Assembly: GCA_013397455.1 (NCBI GenBank)
Contig: VYZB01000225.1
Span: 520,176-584,175, forward strand
Source: Crotophaga sulcirostris
Lineage: Eukaryota; Chordata; Aves; Cuculiformes; Crotophagidae
Length of the DNA: 64,000 nucleotides
Direction of reading: 5' to 3'
Positions 50,341 to 60,699 of the stretch are shown here, piece after piece. A model generated the notes under the pieces. That model saw nothing but the letters and a program-made list of their open reading frames with translations, was not told where the DNA came from and did no database searches. A program made the position numbers and the translations under genes. Numbering within the stretch: position 1 is the first letter of the stretch; the number at the start of each line of letters is the position of its first letter.

Positions 50341-51509
50341 GAAAGTGAATTAAATGTCTCTGTTCTGATGGCTTACCCCCCCACAACTCTGGGCTTTCCT
50401 AGGGAGCTCTGTTCAAAGCTGAAAGCTCCTGGAAATTTGATACTCTTGAAACTGTAGAATTTTCCCTGCTTTCCAATGTACCACTTGTCGTTTAGGCTGG
50501 CAGTTCTGGTGTCTGCTCCATTCATCTTTCTCACCACATACAATGCCAGCCTGACAGAATTATGTACTTATTCATGTGTACCATCCTAAAAATCCCTTTT
50601 CAGCAGTTCCTCACTGTTAAGACCACTATTCATGAAGTCCTTTACAAGACTCCTAGTGACTTTGAACTGACTCATAAATAACCTGCCTGTCTCCATTCTA
50701 ATCTTTCCCAAAATACGGTTTGTCCATGGGAAGCTTCAGAGATAAGCAACCAAAAATAGATGTTGAAAAATTGGCACTGCTTGGAGATTAAGCTTTAAAT
50801 CTAGACACAACGTGCTTTTTGCACTGTGGTGTCAACTTGGGTACTTTCAGCGCAGGCTCCTTTCAGTGGCTGTTTCCCCTTGTTTGCACCCAGCCAAGTG
50901 TATTTAGGCCAGATAGAAGCAGCCTTTGCTACTGTGGACTTGGATGAGGCTGGGAGTACCTTTGAGCAGAGGTGATTGCAGCCTCAGTTCCACAATTACA
51001 GGCTGCTATCTTGCTAGTGCATGCACATATTCAGCCTTGTGCACATCTCGGAGGGCAAAAAAGAACCTCTCCTTTGGGGGCTGTCAGACAGGGATTAGCC
51101 CAGGAGAGAAGCAGATCCTAAGCAATGAGCAGGAGCTCCCACATCATGAAAATTAGCACTAACACCCCAATCTGCTCATTTGTTTGTGATAGTGTTAGCA
51201 CTCAGAGCCTCGTGTCTGAGTATTCACGTGTAGGTCAGTGTAGTGACATAAAAAATTTGGGTTGTATTACAACTTTTTTGAATTGGTGTGGCAAGCCTTC
51301 TTTGGGTCTCTTCTAAGAAGAGAATGCAAATAAAGGATTCTGGAGTGCATGGAGGGTGGCACTGAAAATGGATGAGGCTCGTTATTTGTACAGTCATTAA
51401 TATTTAACTGTCCTTTTTCACAGGCTATTACCACTTAAATTTGTAGGATGTCAAAGCTTTCCTGCTTTGGATGAAACATAGATTTGATCCTGGCACACTT
51501 GAAAGGTGC

Positions 51510-51929
51510 TCAGATTTTATTTTCTGGATCACAATAGATACGGCGTGTTCGAGACGTGTTTACAACTGAAAAGCATTCAACCCTGGGCCTTGGCAGCCTG
51601 GGCTTTGCCATGGGCTTTGCATTTCTCCTGATTTGGTTAGCTGGGAGAAGACAGCCTTGTACAAAAGTTTGGAGGTTTTCTTGGTGTGTTTTTGTTTTAC
51701 CCTCCTGCTCAACATCAGTTACTGGTAATTGAACTGCAGGAATTTGCATTAAACCTTCAGTCAAAGAAGGAACTGATTTTGCTAATTTTTCAGCCTGTTC
51801 AGAGTGGATGGCCACAACACAAAACAATAAGGCTGAACAAAATATTGAGACTTTACACTTGCTTTTAAAAAGAGAGAAGGAAGGGATCAAATAAGGGGTG
51901 TTTGTTCCTTCCTGCTTCATTCCCATCAA
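51510..51929 (-). other. Longest open frame, 139 codons, coding status unproven
   Basis: The minus-strand frame would start with a Met-Met-Gly-Met cluster. A hydrophobic stretch follows at about residues 29-43 (core IFCSALLFCVVAI) that could act as a signal peptide or signal anchor. After it come a mostly polar region and a basic tail with QIRRN and TRR dibasic sites and two further Cys. A pyrimidine-rich run ending TTTTAAAAG lies just before the hydrophobic segment and could be a splice acceptor, giving a shorter terminal exon. I do not recognise any family. Given this base composition and 64 kb read in six frames, about one stop-free run of this length is expected by chance. The length alone is therefore not evidence, and I favour non-coding. 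Confidence 0.12.
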
Positions 51930-53849
51930 ATGATGCCTGTCTGTTAAAAAGGTTGCTGTATAAATATGTCTTACTGCAAAGGTTTGTCTTAAAAAAAATG
52001 AATTATGATTTTGTGGAGCAGGAAAAATAATTAATCTGTGACACCACCTGGTCTCTGTATAAGCAAATAGCTAATAAGCCAGTTCCAGAAAGCAGCTGGT
52101 TTGCTTTCTTCACCAGAAAAACAAAAGCATGCTTAAGCTTTGATTTAGGACAACCTTTTGATGAACAGGAACAGTATAGGAAAAATATTCTTCTTGTCAA
52201 TTTGCACGTTTTATGGAGATCTGTCTAGAAGGTGTCTGTTACAGGAAGATAAGGATTCTAATTTTGTAATTGAGTGCACTCTGAAAAGACAATTAGGAGC
52301 TAATGTGATAAATAATTGTAAATTATAACAGCAGAAAAAACCTGATTCACAGTCCTCTTTGGAAACAGTATTTGTGTATTCAAATGTTGCATCGGTACTT
52401 TTATTTCCACTGCATGTACATTTCATTAAATAAAGCTAGGAGAAGATTTCTGTACAGTTTTCATTTAAAAAACTGGAATCCAAAAAATGCTGGAATGCAG
52501 ATGCATTTCAGCCTCATGCTAATTTCAGTGCAGTCCTGGAACAACGGTGGGTAGAATAATAATTTGGGAGCTCTGCCGTTTACAGAGAGTTATATGTGTA
52601 TGGTGCTTGGTATCTCTAGTCTTACGGGTTTTTACAGGGTTTGATCTATGTCTCTGTCAGAGATAAATGTTCAAGTCAGTAGAGTGCAGGAGGAAGTTTT
52701 AGTGCCTTTGTTATGGCAAGAGAATGGCACTGGGTGTGTCTGTGTAAATCCTTGTGGTGTAGGTTCCAGTAATGGTTCCAGCACTGTGGAACCGAAGCCT
52801 CAGGCAAAGGCAAGATGCTGCTTTGGTTGTGGTGCTGCCTTCTTGCTTGGCAGAGATGTGCACAGTTCCTGGATCTGCTCTGTGTTACACTGTACCTCCA
52901 AACAGAGCCAGGGTGGGAAGACCTGAACAGAACCCTATGTGTTATCCTTCCCTCAAGTTTTGTTGATAAATGGTGAATGGTTGTGGTTTAGTTGAAAATA
53001 CACTGTTACGGTGCAATTTGTCATATAAAGCCAAAATTCCTGGGTATTGCATTCTAGGTTGGATCCATCCACCATCTTCTTTTAAGATATTATATGCTTC
53101 TTTTTTTTTCTTTTTTATAGAAGTTGAATGTGCAAAAGTCAGCAACCAGTCTGACAAGATGCAAAACAGGTAGCAAGCCCTCAGTCTGACGTTTTGATCA
53201 GAAAGGCAATCCTAGCGGCAGTAGTGCTGTGTAACAGTTACAGCACTATGATGTAACCTGGTATCTTTTAGGAAGAGGGTAAAGTGGAATTTTTTTTTTT
53301 GATTCCTAGATGTATATCTAAGTAAAAATGCAATATGTAGCCCACATTTGCAATTAGAAAGATCTGGTTGCACTGCTTTGAAGACTTCTGCATGTGTATG
53401 AGCCCATAGCAGCACTAAGGTTTTAGATATCTCCTTTAAAAACTGGGGACACACTTGTGTGTGTGTTACGTGATTGCTATCAAGTTAGGGTGATGAAAAT
53501 TACATGAATCTTTTGGTAAATCTTTTCTGAGTGTACAGGTTGGCAAGAGTCTCCTGTAGCTGAAGTCAGAATAAAAGTGCTAGCAGTGGTGCTGCTCTTA
53601 GTGGGATCATGATCGTATGCAACAATGTTAATCAGAGGGATTAATATATACCAGTCTCACCTGAACTGGACAGGCAATTAAAAAAAATGTTTCAACATAT
53701 TGTTCCTGAATGCTATCCAAATTTCTGCTAATCTAGAAATTGCTATGTGTACCTGACAGCTGGGGCCATCACCTACTGCTTTTCTCAGACGGTTTTGGCT
53801 AGCGCTACTTTATGAACCTCATCAAAGAGCACTTTGCTATTAAAAACTC

Positions 53850-54200
53850 TCTTGACTGTAGAGTGATTTAATTACATTCAATTAAAGATCTCTTACTTAA
53901 AAAAAAGAAAGAAAAATATCAAGATTTATTTCATTGATGAGAAGAATTGTAAATGTCATCTAAAAATTATGCTGAATAAGATTCCTCTGGGACATTCATT
54001 TCATTCAGAGGAGCTATCTGGGTTACAAGCAAATTGTTTATTAGACAATAATAGCTTTGTTATTTCTTTCTCAAGCAGGTAAAAGCCTTTTGGCAATTTT
54101 ACACTCCTGAAATTCCTGTCATGTTCAGAACCTCTTACAGGAAGCTGAAACATCAGTATGAGATTAAGCATTAAAATTTAAAAGCTTTTAGGTATTGTGA
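53850..54200. promoter_or_regulatory. Candidate regulatory element with SOX/FOX-type motifs
   Basis: ATTGTT and ACAAT lie as an inverted pair within 54033-54049, matching SOX HMG-box half-sites. TGTTTATT inside the left arm is also a forkhead consensus. TTTAATTACATT and CAATTAAAG upstream (about 53867-53886) add homeodomain cores. The stretch has no recognisable repeat. The spacing and orientation differ from the best-known SOX9 dimer site, so the SOX reading is tentative. Confidence 0.25.
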
Positions 54201-54236
54201 GATACTGCAAACCACAATTCTTGTGAAAATATGTAT

Positions 54237-54313
54237 CACATGTGTGCACATATGCATATATATATTCATAAGGAATACATACATTATTTTGTGGGACTAT
54301 ATATACGTATGTA
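54237..54313. repeat. Alternating purine-pyrimidine tracts
   Basis: Positions 54237-54265 alternate pyrimidine and purine without a break for 29 bases (CACATGTGTGCACATATGCA, then TATATATAT). Positions 54298-54313 do so for a further 16. Such tracts, particularly the TG/CA part, can adopt Z-DNA or cruciform structures under supercoiling. The TA part is also a simple repeat. Confidence 0.7.
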
Positions 54314-57313
54314 ATAAAAAAATTGTTGGGGGTTGGCCCATTCCTATATTTGTTTCTGTAATTAATTTCCTAAACCTATTGACCTACCCACTTACTTTTA
54401 TTCTTTCCTTGAGAAATAATTGCTGGAGACTTCTCCCTAAGAATGTGAAGCAGCAGAAATTACCTCTAGCCCCCCTAAAGTCTTTGTTGTGCTATTTGCT
54501 TGGAGTTTGTGCTCTCTGGAGGGATGTGGTGCTGTGGGTAACACACAGATGAATTCCCTGCTGTGGAGTGGCTACCAGCTGTTTCTCTTACAACTTTAAA
54601 ACACAGTGATTCAGTGCCAAGCCAACAAAACCTGTCAATATGCTCATTACCCAAACCAGGAGATAACTTATACAGAACCTGGTGGACTTCCAGCTACATT
54701 AACAACCTCCCACCCCTTACAAAAAAACCCAAACCAGAACCCAAGCAAGTCTTTTCAAAAAAGGGCTTTTATGTTTCTAGTAGCTTTAATTGAAATGACA
54801 ATTTCTCAGAATGTTTAACAGATACTATCAATCTCGCATCCAATAATTAACTGTCTGCTGTGCCACAGACAGGACATTTTTTCTTGCTGTTCACATATTT
54901 TTAGTGACACCCTGTAATTGAAACAAAAAGCCCATTTCACTAAGCTGAGAGTCATCTCTGATTTTTAACAAAGTGGGGGGCTTCTCTTGCCTGTCAGTCC
55001 TCATCAGATGAGAGTACCAGGCTACAGCTGGCAGCGTGGCATTAGGACCATTGAGTTGGGTGTGAGTGTATGGTATTTTCTCCTGGGTAAAAATATTAAT
55101 CTGTGTACCTGTCATGCTCCTGCTGTGAGAACAGAGAGGATACGTGATCAGAAAAACTGGCCGGTTAGCAAGCTGCTTATGAAAATCAATAGTAGACATT
55201 ATGGATGAATCTTTGAAAATGAATTACTTTTTTTTTCTGTTTTTCTTCTTTTGTTTTATCCTTTAAGCTGCACTTGGAGAAAACTTCTCTAGTTTTTAGT
55301 TGGTGTCTTTAAAGAAAAGTTTATTGGTCTATTAAATTGGTTACATTTCCTTTCAACTAACATGCTGCCTTTTTGTTTTTGAAAGAAAAGGTGACCATTC
55401 CATATTATGACACCATACTGGATCATTCTGCTGTTGAATATTATTTTTCTTTGATACACATGTAAGCTGTTGATGTAGGTCTTTTTTATACCTGAAAACA
55501 TATGAATCCCATTAATATAATTTATAATTATTGCTGCGAGGCTAGTATTTAGCAACCATGACCATAATCTGTGTTCCTCCAATATATATAGCCATACAAA
55601 ATGCTAAATACAATGACTATATAGGATTTGGAAATGATAAATCAAAGTTATGTGCCCAGACTGGCTTTCTTGACTGTAAGATATATTTTCAAAACATATA
55701 ATTACAATTTACCATGATGAGTTGTATTTATTTTTGTCTGCAAGTAAATAAAAGAAAAAAGTATTACCCTGGGAAAAAATTCCAAGTTTTTCTCCATTTT
55801 TGGAGAGATGCATCCCTAGTATGTAAAGCCAGCTGGAGAATAAGGAGCCTTTCAATACTGTTGCGAGCCTTGAGGCTGTCATTTTTTTTTTTTAATAAGA
55901 CAAGACTTATAATAATATTGAAATTTTTTTTAACACATTTTCAAGCTTTAACTAAAACAATGAAAACTGATGCAACTAAACATTTCCAAAGTTGTAAATG
56001 TTTTTAGTGAATCTCGTTTTTGGAAGGAATTGCTTCCCTATGTAGTATATAATTAAGAACAGGGTCTAACTGTTGTCAGAATTTGGTGGAATGAAGGCAG
56101 ACGTTTGGAGGAAAGGGGGAGAAGACAATCGAAAGAATGTGTAGATTTTTGTCTTTTAAAGACAAATGATCTCTTCCCAAATATGATGTTTTGACCCTGG
56201 TAAGGCTTAGCACAGCCATCACAGTTAGTAGTGGGAGTAGGGCACTTTCAGGAGGTCACTTCTCCCTCTCCTCAGTGGTGATGGAGGGAATCCACCCTGT
56301 GAGTAAAGGCATTGGACTTCCAAGCACCTCAAGGAAAGGGAGGCACATCTTACTGTCCATAAGAGATTACTGATTCCTTAAAGAATTTAGAGGATGTTTC
56401 CTGAGTGTTATCTACTCTGAGATTCAGCATTGGGAAACGGAGGGACTGATCTCTTACAGGAGTAGTTTTATTAAAGTATCATTAAGGTACTCCTGTTAAA
56501 GGGATTGGTTTTATTTCTGTTGACTTTAACAAAAGCATGATTGAATGCTGAAAGAGGGAATTACAAGCCCAGTTGTTGTTGCCTTTGATCTATTTAAACA
56601 CAGCCTGATCCTGCTCACCCTTCTCCCTTGCTGTGTAATGGTGTGGAGTTTGAAAAATTAAAGTAGCTTTAAAGGAGTGAAAAATAAGTTTCCCCTAAAC
56701 TGTGAAAGTCAAAGCTGTAAGATTTTTTTTTTGTCTGTTTATTTCTTTTTAAAAAAGCACTTGAGATTAAATTTCTCTAGAAGGTATCACAAAAATACAT
56801 TGGGCATGGTGACTGATCTAGGTAAGAGTTAAATAATGAGATTAGAGGTGGTAGCACTTTAGAGGGCTGTGTATGAGTTGGCAGGCAGGGTGTTACAGGA
56901 AAGCCCTCTGGTCTCTTACTTTTAAGACCACACAGCTAAAGTTTCATGGAAAAATATTTTCAGTTCTGTGTGATCCCTGTGACTGCTCTGAGAGTTTCTG
57001 TGTAATTTGGCTCTGGCTGTTGTTTGACATGTTTTTGTATTCACATTGAGCAAGGAGGAGTCACCAGGGGTCAGAATGAGGTTGGGATGTAGCAGTACTG
57101 TGTTCCAGCGCCTTCTTGTTACTCATGAGATGATTACATGGATGTTCTGAGGCAAAGGATTTTCCAAGCCATCAGTTGGTGAGAAGGGTCAAAATGTGGT
57201 ATTGAAAGTTTGTCTGGGTATTGAAATATTAAGCTGGTTGTGTTGGCAAAAAAAAACCCCATTCCGTTCCAGAGATGCCAGCAATATGGCAGGGAATTCC
57301 CAAACAGTGAATC

Positions 57314-57328
57314 TTTTTTTTTTTTTTT
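57314..57328. repeat. Poly-T tract
   Basis: Fifteen consecutive T, followed by GTCTG. Nothing upstream on the minus strand looks like a retroposed copy ending here. Confidence 0.8.
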
Positions 57329-57409
57329 GTCTGAAGTTCCAGACCCAAGAAAAAAGCAGAGGGAAGGAGAGGAAGAACAACAAATAAAATTATGTAAGTG
57401 ACAACTGTT

Positions 57410-57760
57410 ATTCCCTGCTAAGAGAAGTTTATGCTAACATATTTTAGTTTAATAGGGTTTTTAAATGTCAGCCAATTGCTCCTTGGTATTAGTGTTTTAG
57501 CACTTCAGACATAAATTAGGGTGTATTAAAATTTTGAAGCTCTTGAAAGGCTGTGCAGGTTATTTGTTCAGGGGTTCATGAGCATCAGTTTGGTGCACAC
57601 ATCTAATTATAATCATCATAAGCAAGAGTGTATGGAATGTTCCAGTGCATGAATCTCTAATATTAATTCCTTATAAAAATGAGGCAGCCCATATGGGTGA
57701 ACAGATGAAACACTGATAAATGTTGTGAAATAGGACAGATATATGAGTTATGCCAGAGGT
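57410..57760. promoter_or_regulatory. Candidate AT-rich regulatory element
   Basis: Repeat-free AT-rich sequence with TAATTATAAT (from 57604), AGTTTAAT and AATATTAATT words, plus GCCAAT near 57471. It lies about 230 bases from the minus-strand CR1. The regulatory call rests only on motif content and the absence of repeats. Confidence 0.18.
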
Positions 57761-57991
57761 TCTTCACTCCAAATATTTACTGTCCATGAGGAGAGAGAAT
57801 TAATTTGCTATGCACTTCTGAAATTCTAGGTACTAAATTCTAATACAGTCATGTCACAGACCTGAATCACCAGAAGTATTGCTATAGAAGGAGATGCTGT
57901 TGTAAGGCTGCATTTGTGGATCATGCTGTAATGCTGGTTAGAACAATTGTGAAGGGAGCGTTGGATTGCTACCCTGGTGAATGTTGTCTAA

Positions 57992-58510
57992 ATAGAATCA
58001 TAGAATGGTTTGGGTCCAACCCCCTTGCCGTGGGCAGGGACCCCTCCCACTGGGTCAGGGGACTCCAAGCCCCATCCAACCTGGCCTTGAACACCTCCAG
58101 GGGTAGAGCAGCCACTGCTTCTGTGGGCAACCTGTGTCAGGGCCTCATCACCCTCACAGGAAAAGATTTATCCCTAATATCTAACCTAGGTCTCCCCTCT
58201 TTCAGCTTAAAACCCTCTGCCCCTCATCCAACTGCACTCCCTAATCAAGAGCACCTCCCCGGATTTCCTGGAGCCCCTTTCAGAACCTGAAGGCTACTCT
58301 AAGGTCTCCCTGGAGCCTTCTCCAGGGTGAACAACCCCAGCTCTCTCAGTGTGTCCTCATACGGGAGGTGCTCCAGCCCTTTGATTGTCTTTGTGGCCTC
58401 CTCTGGACTCCTAACAGACCCAGGTCCTTCCTGTGCTGAGGGCTCCAGAACTGGATGCAGGGCTCCAGGTGAGGTCTCACCAGAGCAATAATCGTGGCAG
58501 AATGTTACTT
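57992..58510 (-). mobile_element. CR1 LINE 3' end, 5'-truncated, minus strand
   Basis: This is the clearest element in the window. Read on the plus strand it begins GAATCATAGAATGG, the reverse complement of the CR1 terminal octamers. It continues through the hallmark avian CR1 blocks CCCCATCCAACCTGGCCTTG, CCTAATATCTAACCTA, GGTGCTCCAGCCCTTTGAT and GGTCTCACCAGAGCA. Only the 3' untranslated part is present, as is usual for CR1 copies truncated during reverse transcription. No reverse-transcriptase coding remains, so it is dead. Compared with the usual terminus, about 30 bases appear to be missing between TTTGGGT and CCAACCCC. The end at 58510 is approximate because similarity fades there. Confidence 0.95.
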
Positions 58511-58519
58511 TGACAGTGC

Positions 58520-60282
58520 TCTCTGCAATAACTTTGCTTCTGTTTTTCATAATAACTGATGTATATTGAATAATTTCATCCTCTGTGTATTGCAGCTGGA
58601 GACAGTTGCTTATTGCCTGATTGCCTTAAAGTATTCATTCTTTGAGATATGCTATAGCTGAAAAAGTAAGAAAGCACAGCTACTTAAGTATTTATGAAAG
58701 ATTTTACTTATTTGTGATGAGTTACTCAAGGCAAATATAGTGAATGGATGCACAGGCTCTTGGCTTGTATGTAAACATTAAGGGATTCCTGTGTTTCAAG
58801 TGTTTGTAAAACTTAGGCTCTGCATGATTAGGCCCTATCGGGCCTTACCATACAAGATGATAAATAATTCTAAAATATTTTTGGTGGCAACAGCATCATG
58901 ATGTATGAGCAGGTGTTGCTCCCTCTTCCCCTGCCCCTGCCTTCACTGGGCTTTGGGGTCTCAGTGAATATTTCTGTTTGTTCACTTCCAGGAAAAGTCG
59001 GTGCAGTCAGGGCAGAGGTGCATTGCTGAGCAAAGCTGAGCTTCATCTTTTATTCTTTGCTACAGTGAGGACAGGCTTACTCAGTGAAGCCCAGTACCTT
59101 TGTTTGGACCTTCATTGTCACACACTCATGCTTATAGATAGAATATTTGTTTAGGCTTGGTTAAACTTGCCATATATTTCCTTGTAACAACAGAACTGTA
59201 GTACCTCATGTTTTGACACACATAGGTGTTATGAGTGCAGGTAACAAAGATGGAGTCTGTGGCTAATTCTGCTGTTTTGGAGTCAGAGGAAACCCAGACT
59301 ACTGCAGCTAGAGACAGTCTTCTCAAGGCACTAATCTGATTGTATTAGATACTGTTCAGGAAGGCTTCTTCACCACAAAATTGGAAAGGGTGTTTTGGGA
59401 TCTAGTTGTTAGAAGTGTCTCTCAGCACACCTAGCTTTCTTTCTAGAAGCATCAGAGTCAGTAAGATTTATTTCAAAGGTATAATTTACTGGAGAAATCC
59501 AGATTATTAAATGTCTGTTACCAGTGATGGCATTCTGGAGATGGAATTAGTTGTGCTCAGCAAAGAAACCTACATTGTTACACACACGCTGTGATAGGTA
59601 CTGATTTCTTGGCATAAAGACTGCTTGGTTACTCAGGATTTGTTAAAATATATTGAATGAAAAGGTTAATTTGTCCAAAGGGTTTGCAAGTGAAATAGAT
59701 GAAAGTGTATGTTTTATCGAAACTAATAAAAAGCAATGAGGAGATAACTTATAGTGAATAATTTATTCATGAAACTTCCTTTTTGTTCATAAATTTGTTG
59801 CGAACAGATGGCAATAGTCTAGAATGCATTTGAACTTGTTCTTGTAACTCCTCTGAATAATTCTTCATTAGGGGCTCACTGGTAAATTGGAAGCATTTTG
59901 TATAATTTGAGCAATTTGATTGGCTCACCCGTGTCACCAGAGATCCTGCTCCCTGATTAGAGAAATGAAACTCGTGGTGCAGTGCTCGTCATTCAAACCC
60001 AGGCTAATTCCCTGTGGTATTTTGCCAACTTACTGTATATAGATGATACTTTTATCTGAAGGCCAGGCAGGGAACAGCAGAGCAAAAGTAATTAAACTTG
60101 ATGTGCAGAAGGGGAAACTTCTTTATTTCCATTCTTTACTGATTTCGCCCAGGGTGAAAGCAGGTGAGCAGCACCCAGTGCTTTTCTGCTGTCTGCTGCT
60201 GAGGTGACCAAGTGCCAGGGAACGAGTCCTCGGCGTGTGTGAGAGGGGAAGAGGGCCACGGAAAGGACTGTACTCAGTTAAT
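58520..60282. other. Non-coding stretch between CR1 copies
   Basis: No gene or RNA recognised. The last 400 bases before the gap contain a perfect NF-Y-type CCAAT motif on the minus strand (59917-59925) and a TAATTAAA core at 60090-60097. The final 90 bases before the gap are G-rich and have several CpG. Confidence 0.55.
59860..60180. promoter_or_regulatory. Candidate regulatory element with CCAAT box
   Basis: TGATTGGCT at 59917-59925 is the reverse complement of AGCCAATCA, the full NF-Y consensus. The surrounding sequence carries CACCCGTGTCACC and a later AGTAATTAAA. No transcription start or TATA box is evident downstream in either direction, so a promoter role is not established. Confidence 0.22.
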
Positions 60283-60591
60283 NNNNNNNNNNNNNNNNNN
60301 NNNNNNNNNNNNNNNNNNNNNNNNNNNNNNNNNNNNNNNNNNNNNNNNNNNNNNNNNNNNNNNNNNNNNNNNNNNNNNNNNNNNNNNNNNNNNNNNNNNN
60401 NNNNNNNNNNNNNNNNNNNNNNNNNNNNNNNNNNNNNNNNNNNNNNNNNNNNNNNNNNNNNNNNNNNNNNNNNNNNNNNNNNNNNNNNNNNNNNNNNNNN
60501 NNNNNNNNNNNNNNNNNNNNNNNNNNNNNNNNNNNNNNNNNNNNNNNNNNNNNNNNNNNNNNNNNNNNNNNNNNNNNNNNNNNNNNNNNNN
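60283..60591. other. Assembly gap (N run, 309 bases)
   Basis: Unresolved bases directly abutting the 5' edge of a plus-strand CR1 3' end. The missing sequence probably includes the upstream part of that CR1 copy, because high-copy repeats are a common cause of short-read assembly gaps. Any open frame drawn across the gap is meaningless. Confidence 0.99.
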
Positions 60592-60680
60592 TGGTGTTAG
60601 TGTTGGCTTATAGGTTGGACTTGATGATCTCAGAGGTCTCTTCCAACCTGGTGATACTGTGAAACTGTGAAACTGTGAAA
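60592..60680 (+). mobile_element. CR1 LINE 3' end, plus strand, 5' part in gap
   Basis: GGTTGGACTTGATGATCTCA followed by GAGGTCTCTTCCAACCTGGT is the standard avian CR1 3' terminus. It ends in short octamer-type repeats, here ATACTGTG AAACTGTG AAACTGTG (about 60654-60677), where many CR1 families have ATTCTATG or ATTCTGTG. The 5' portion is hidden in the adjoining gap, so element length and subfamily cannot be read. Downstream is an AT dinucleotide-rich tract (60680-60696). No target-site duplication can be judged. Confidence 0.92.
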
Positions 60681-60696
60681 TATATGTATATATATA
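60680..60696. repeat. AT-rich alternating tract next to CR1
   Basis: Seventeen alternating bases (ATATATGTATATATATA) directly follow the CR1 tail. It may represent the pre-insertion target or later slippage. Confidence 0.7.
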
Positions 60697-60699
60697 AAA

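Larger units (their letters stand above)
48000..57990. other. Non-coding stretch, no gene recognised
   Basis: No recognisable gene. The stretch holds the longest open frame of the window (51510-51929, minus). It also has three motif-rich AT-rich stretches (about 50000-50340, 53850-54200 and 57410-57760), an alternating purine-pyrimidine tract (54237-54313) and a 15-base T run (57314-57328). The remaining sequence is unassigned. Confidence 0.6.

Noticed and set aside
52808..52820. 13-base match to the start of miR-31 (AGGCAAGATGCTG)
   Set aside because: Identity stops after 13 bases and the local fold is short and imperfect. It lacks the conserved miR-31 hairpin arm, so a chance match is more likely.
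57916..58290. 124-codon plus-strand open frame
   Set aside because: It lies almost entirely inside the minus-strand CR1 3' end and encodes only the antisense of its untranslated region.
58299..58550. 83-codon minus-strand open frame
   Set aside because: It is in the sense strand of the CR1 copy but within the 3' untranslated portion, with no reverse-transcriptase motifs. It is a chance frame.
60212..60613. Two overlapping open frames of 121-133 codons crossing the N run
   Set aside because: They are open only because N codons are not read as stops. Nearly all residues are unknown, so they are artefacts of the assembly gap.
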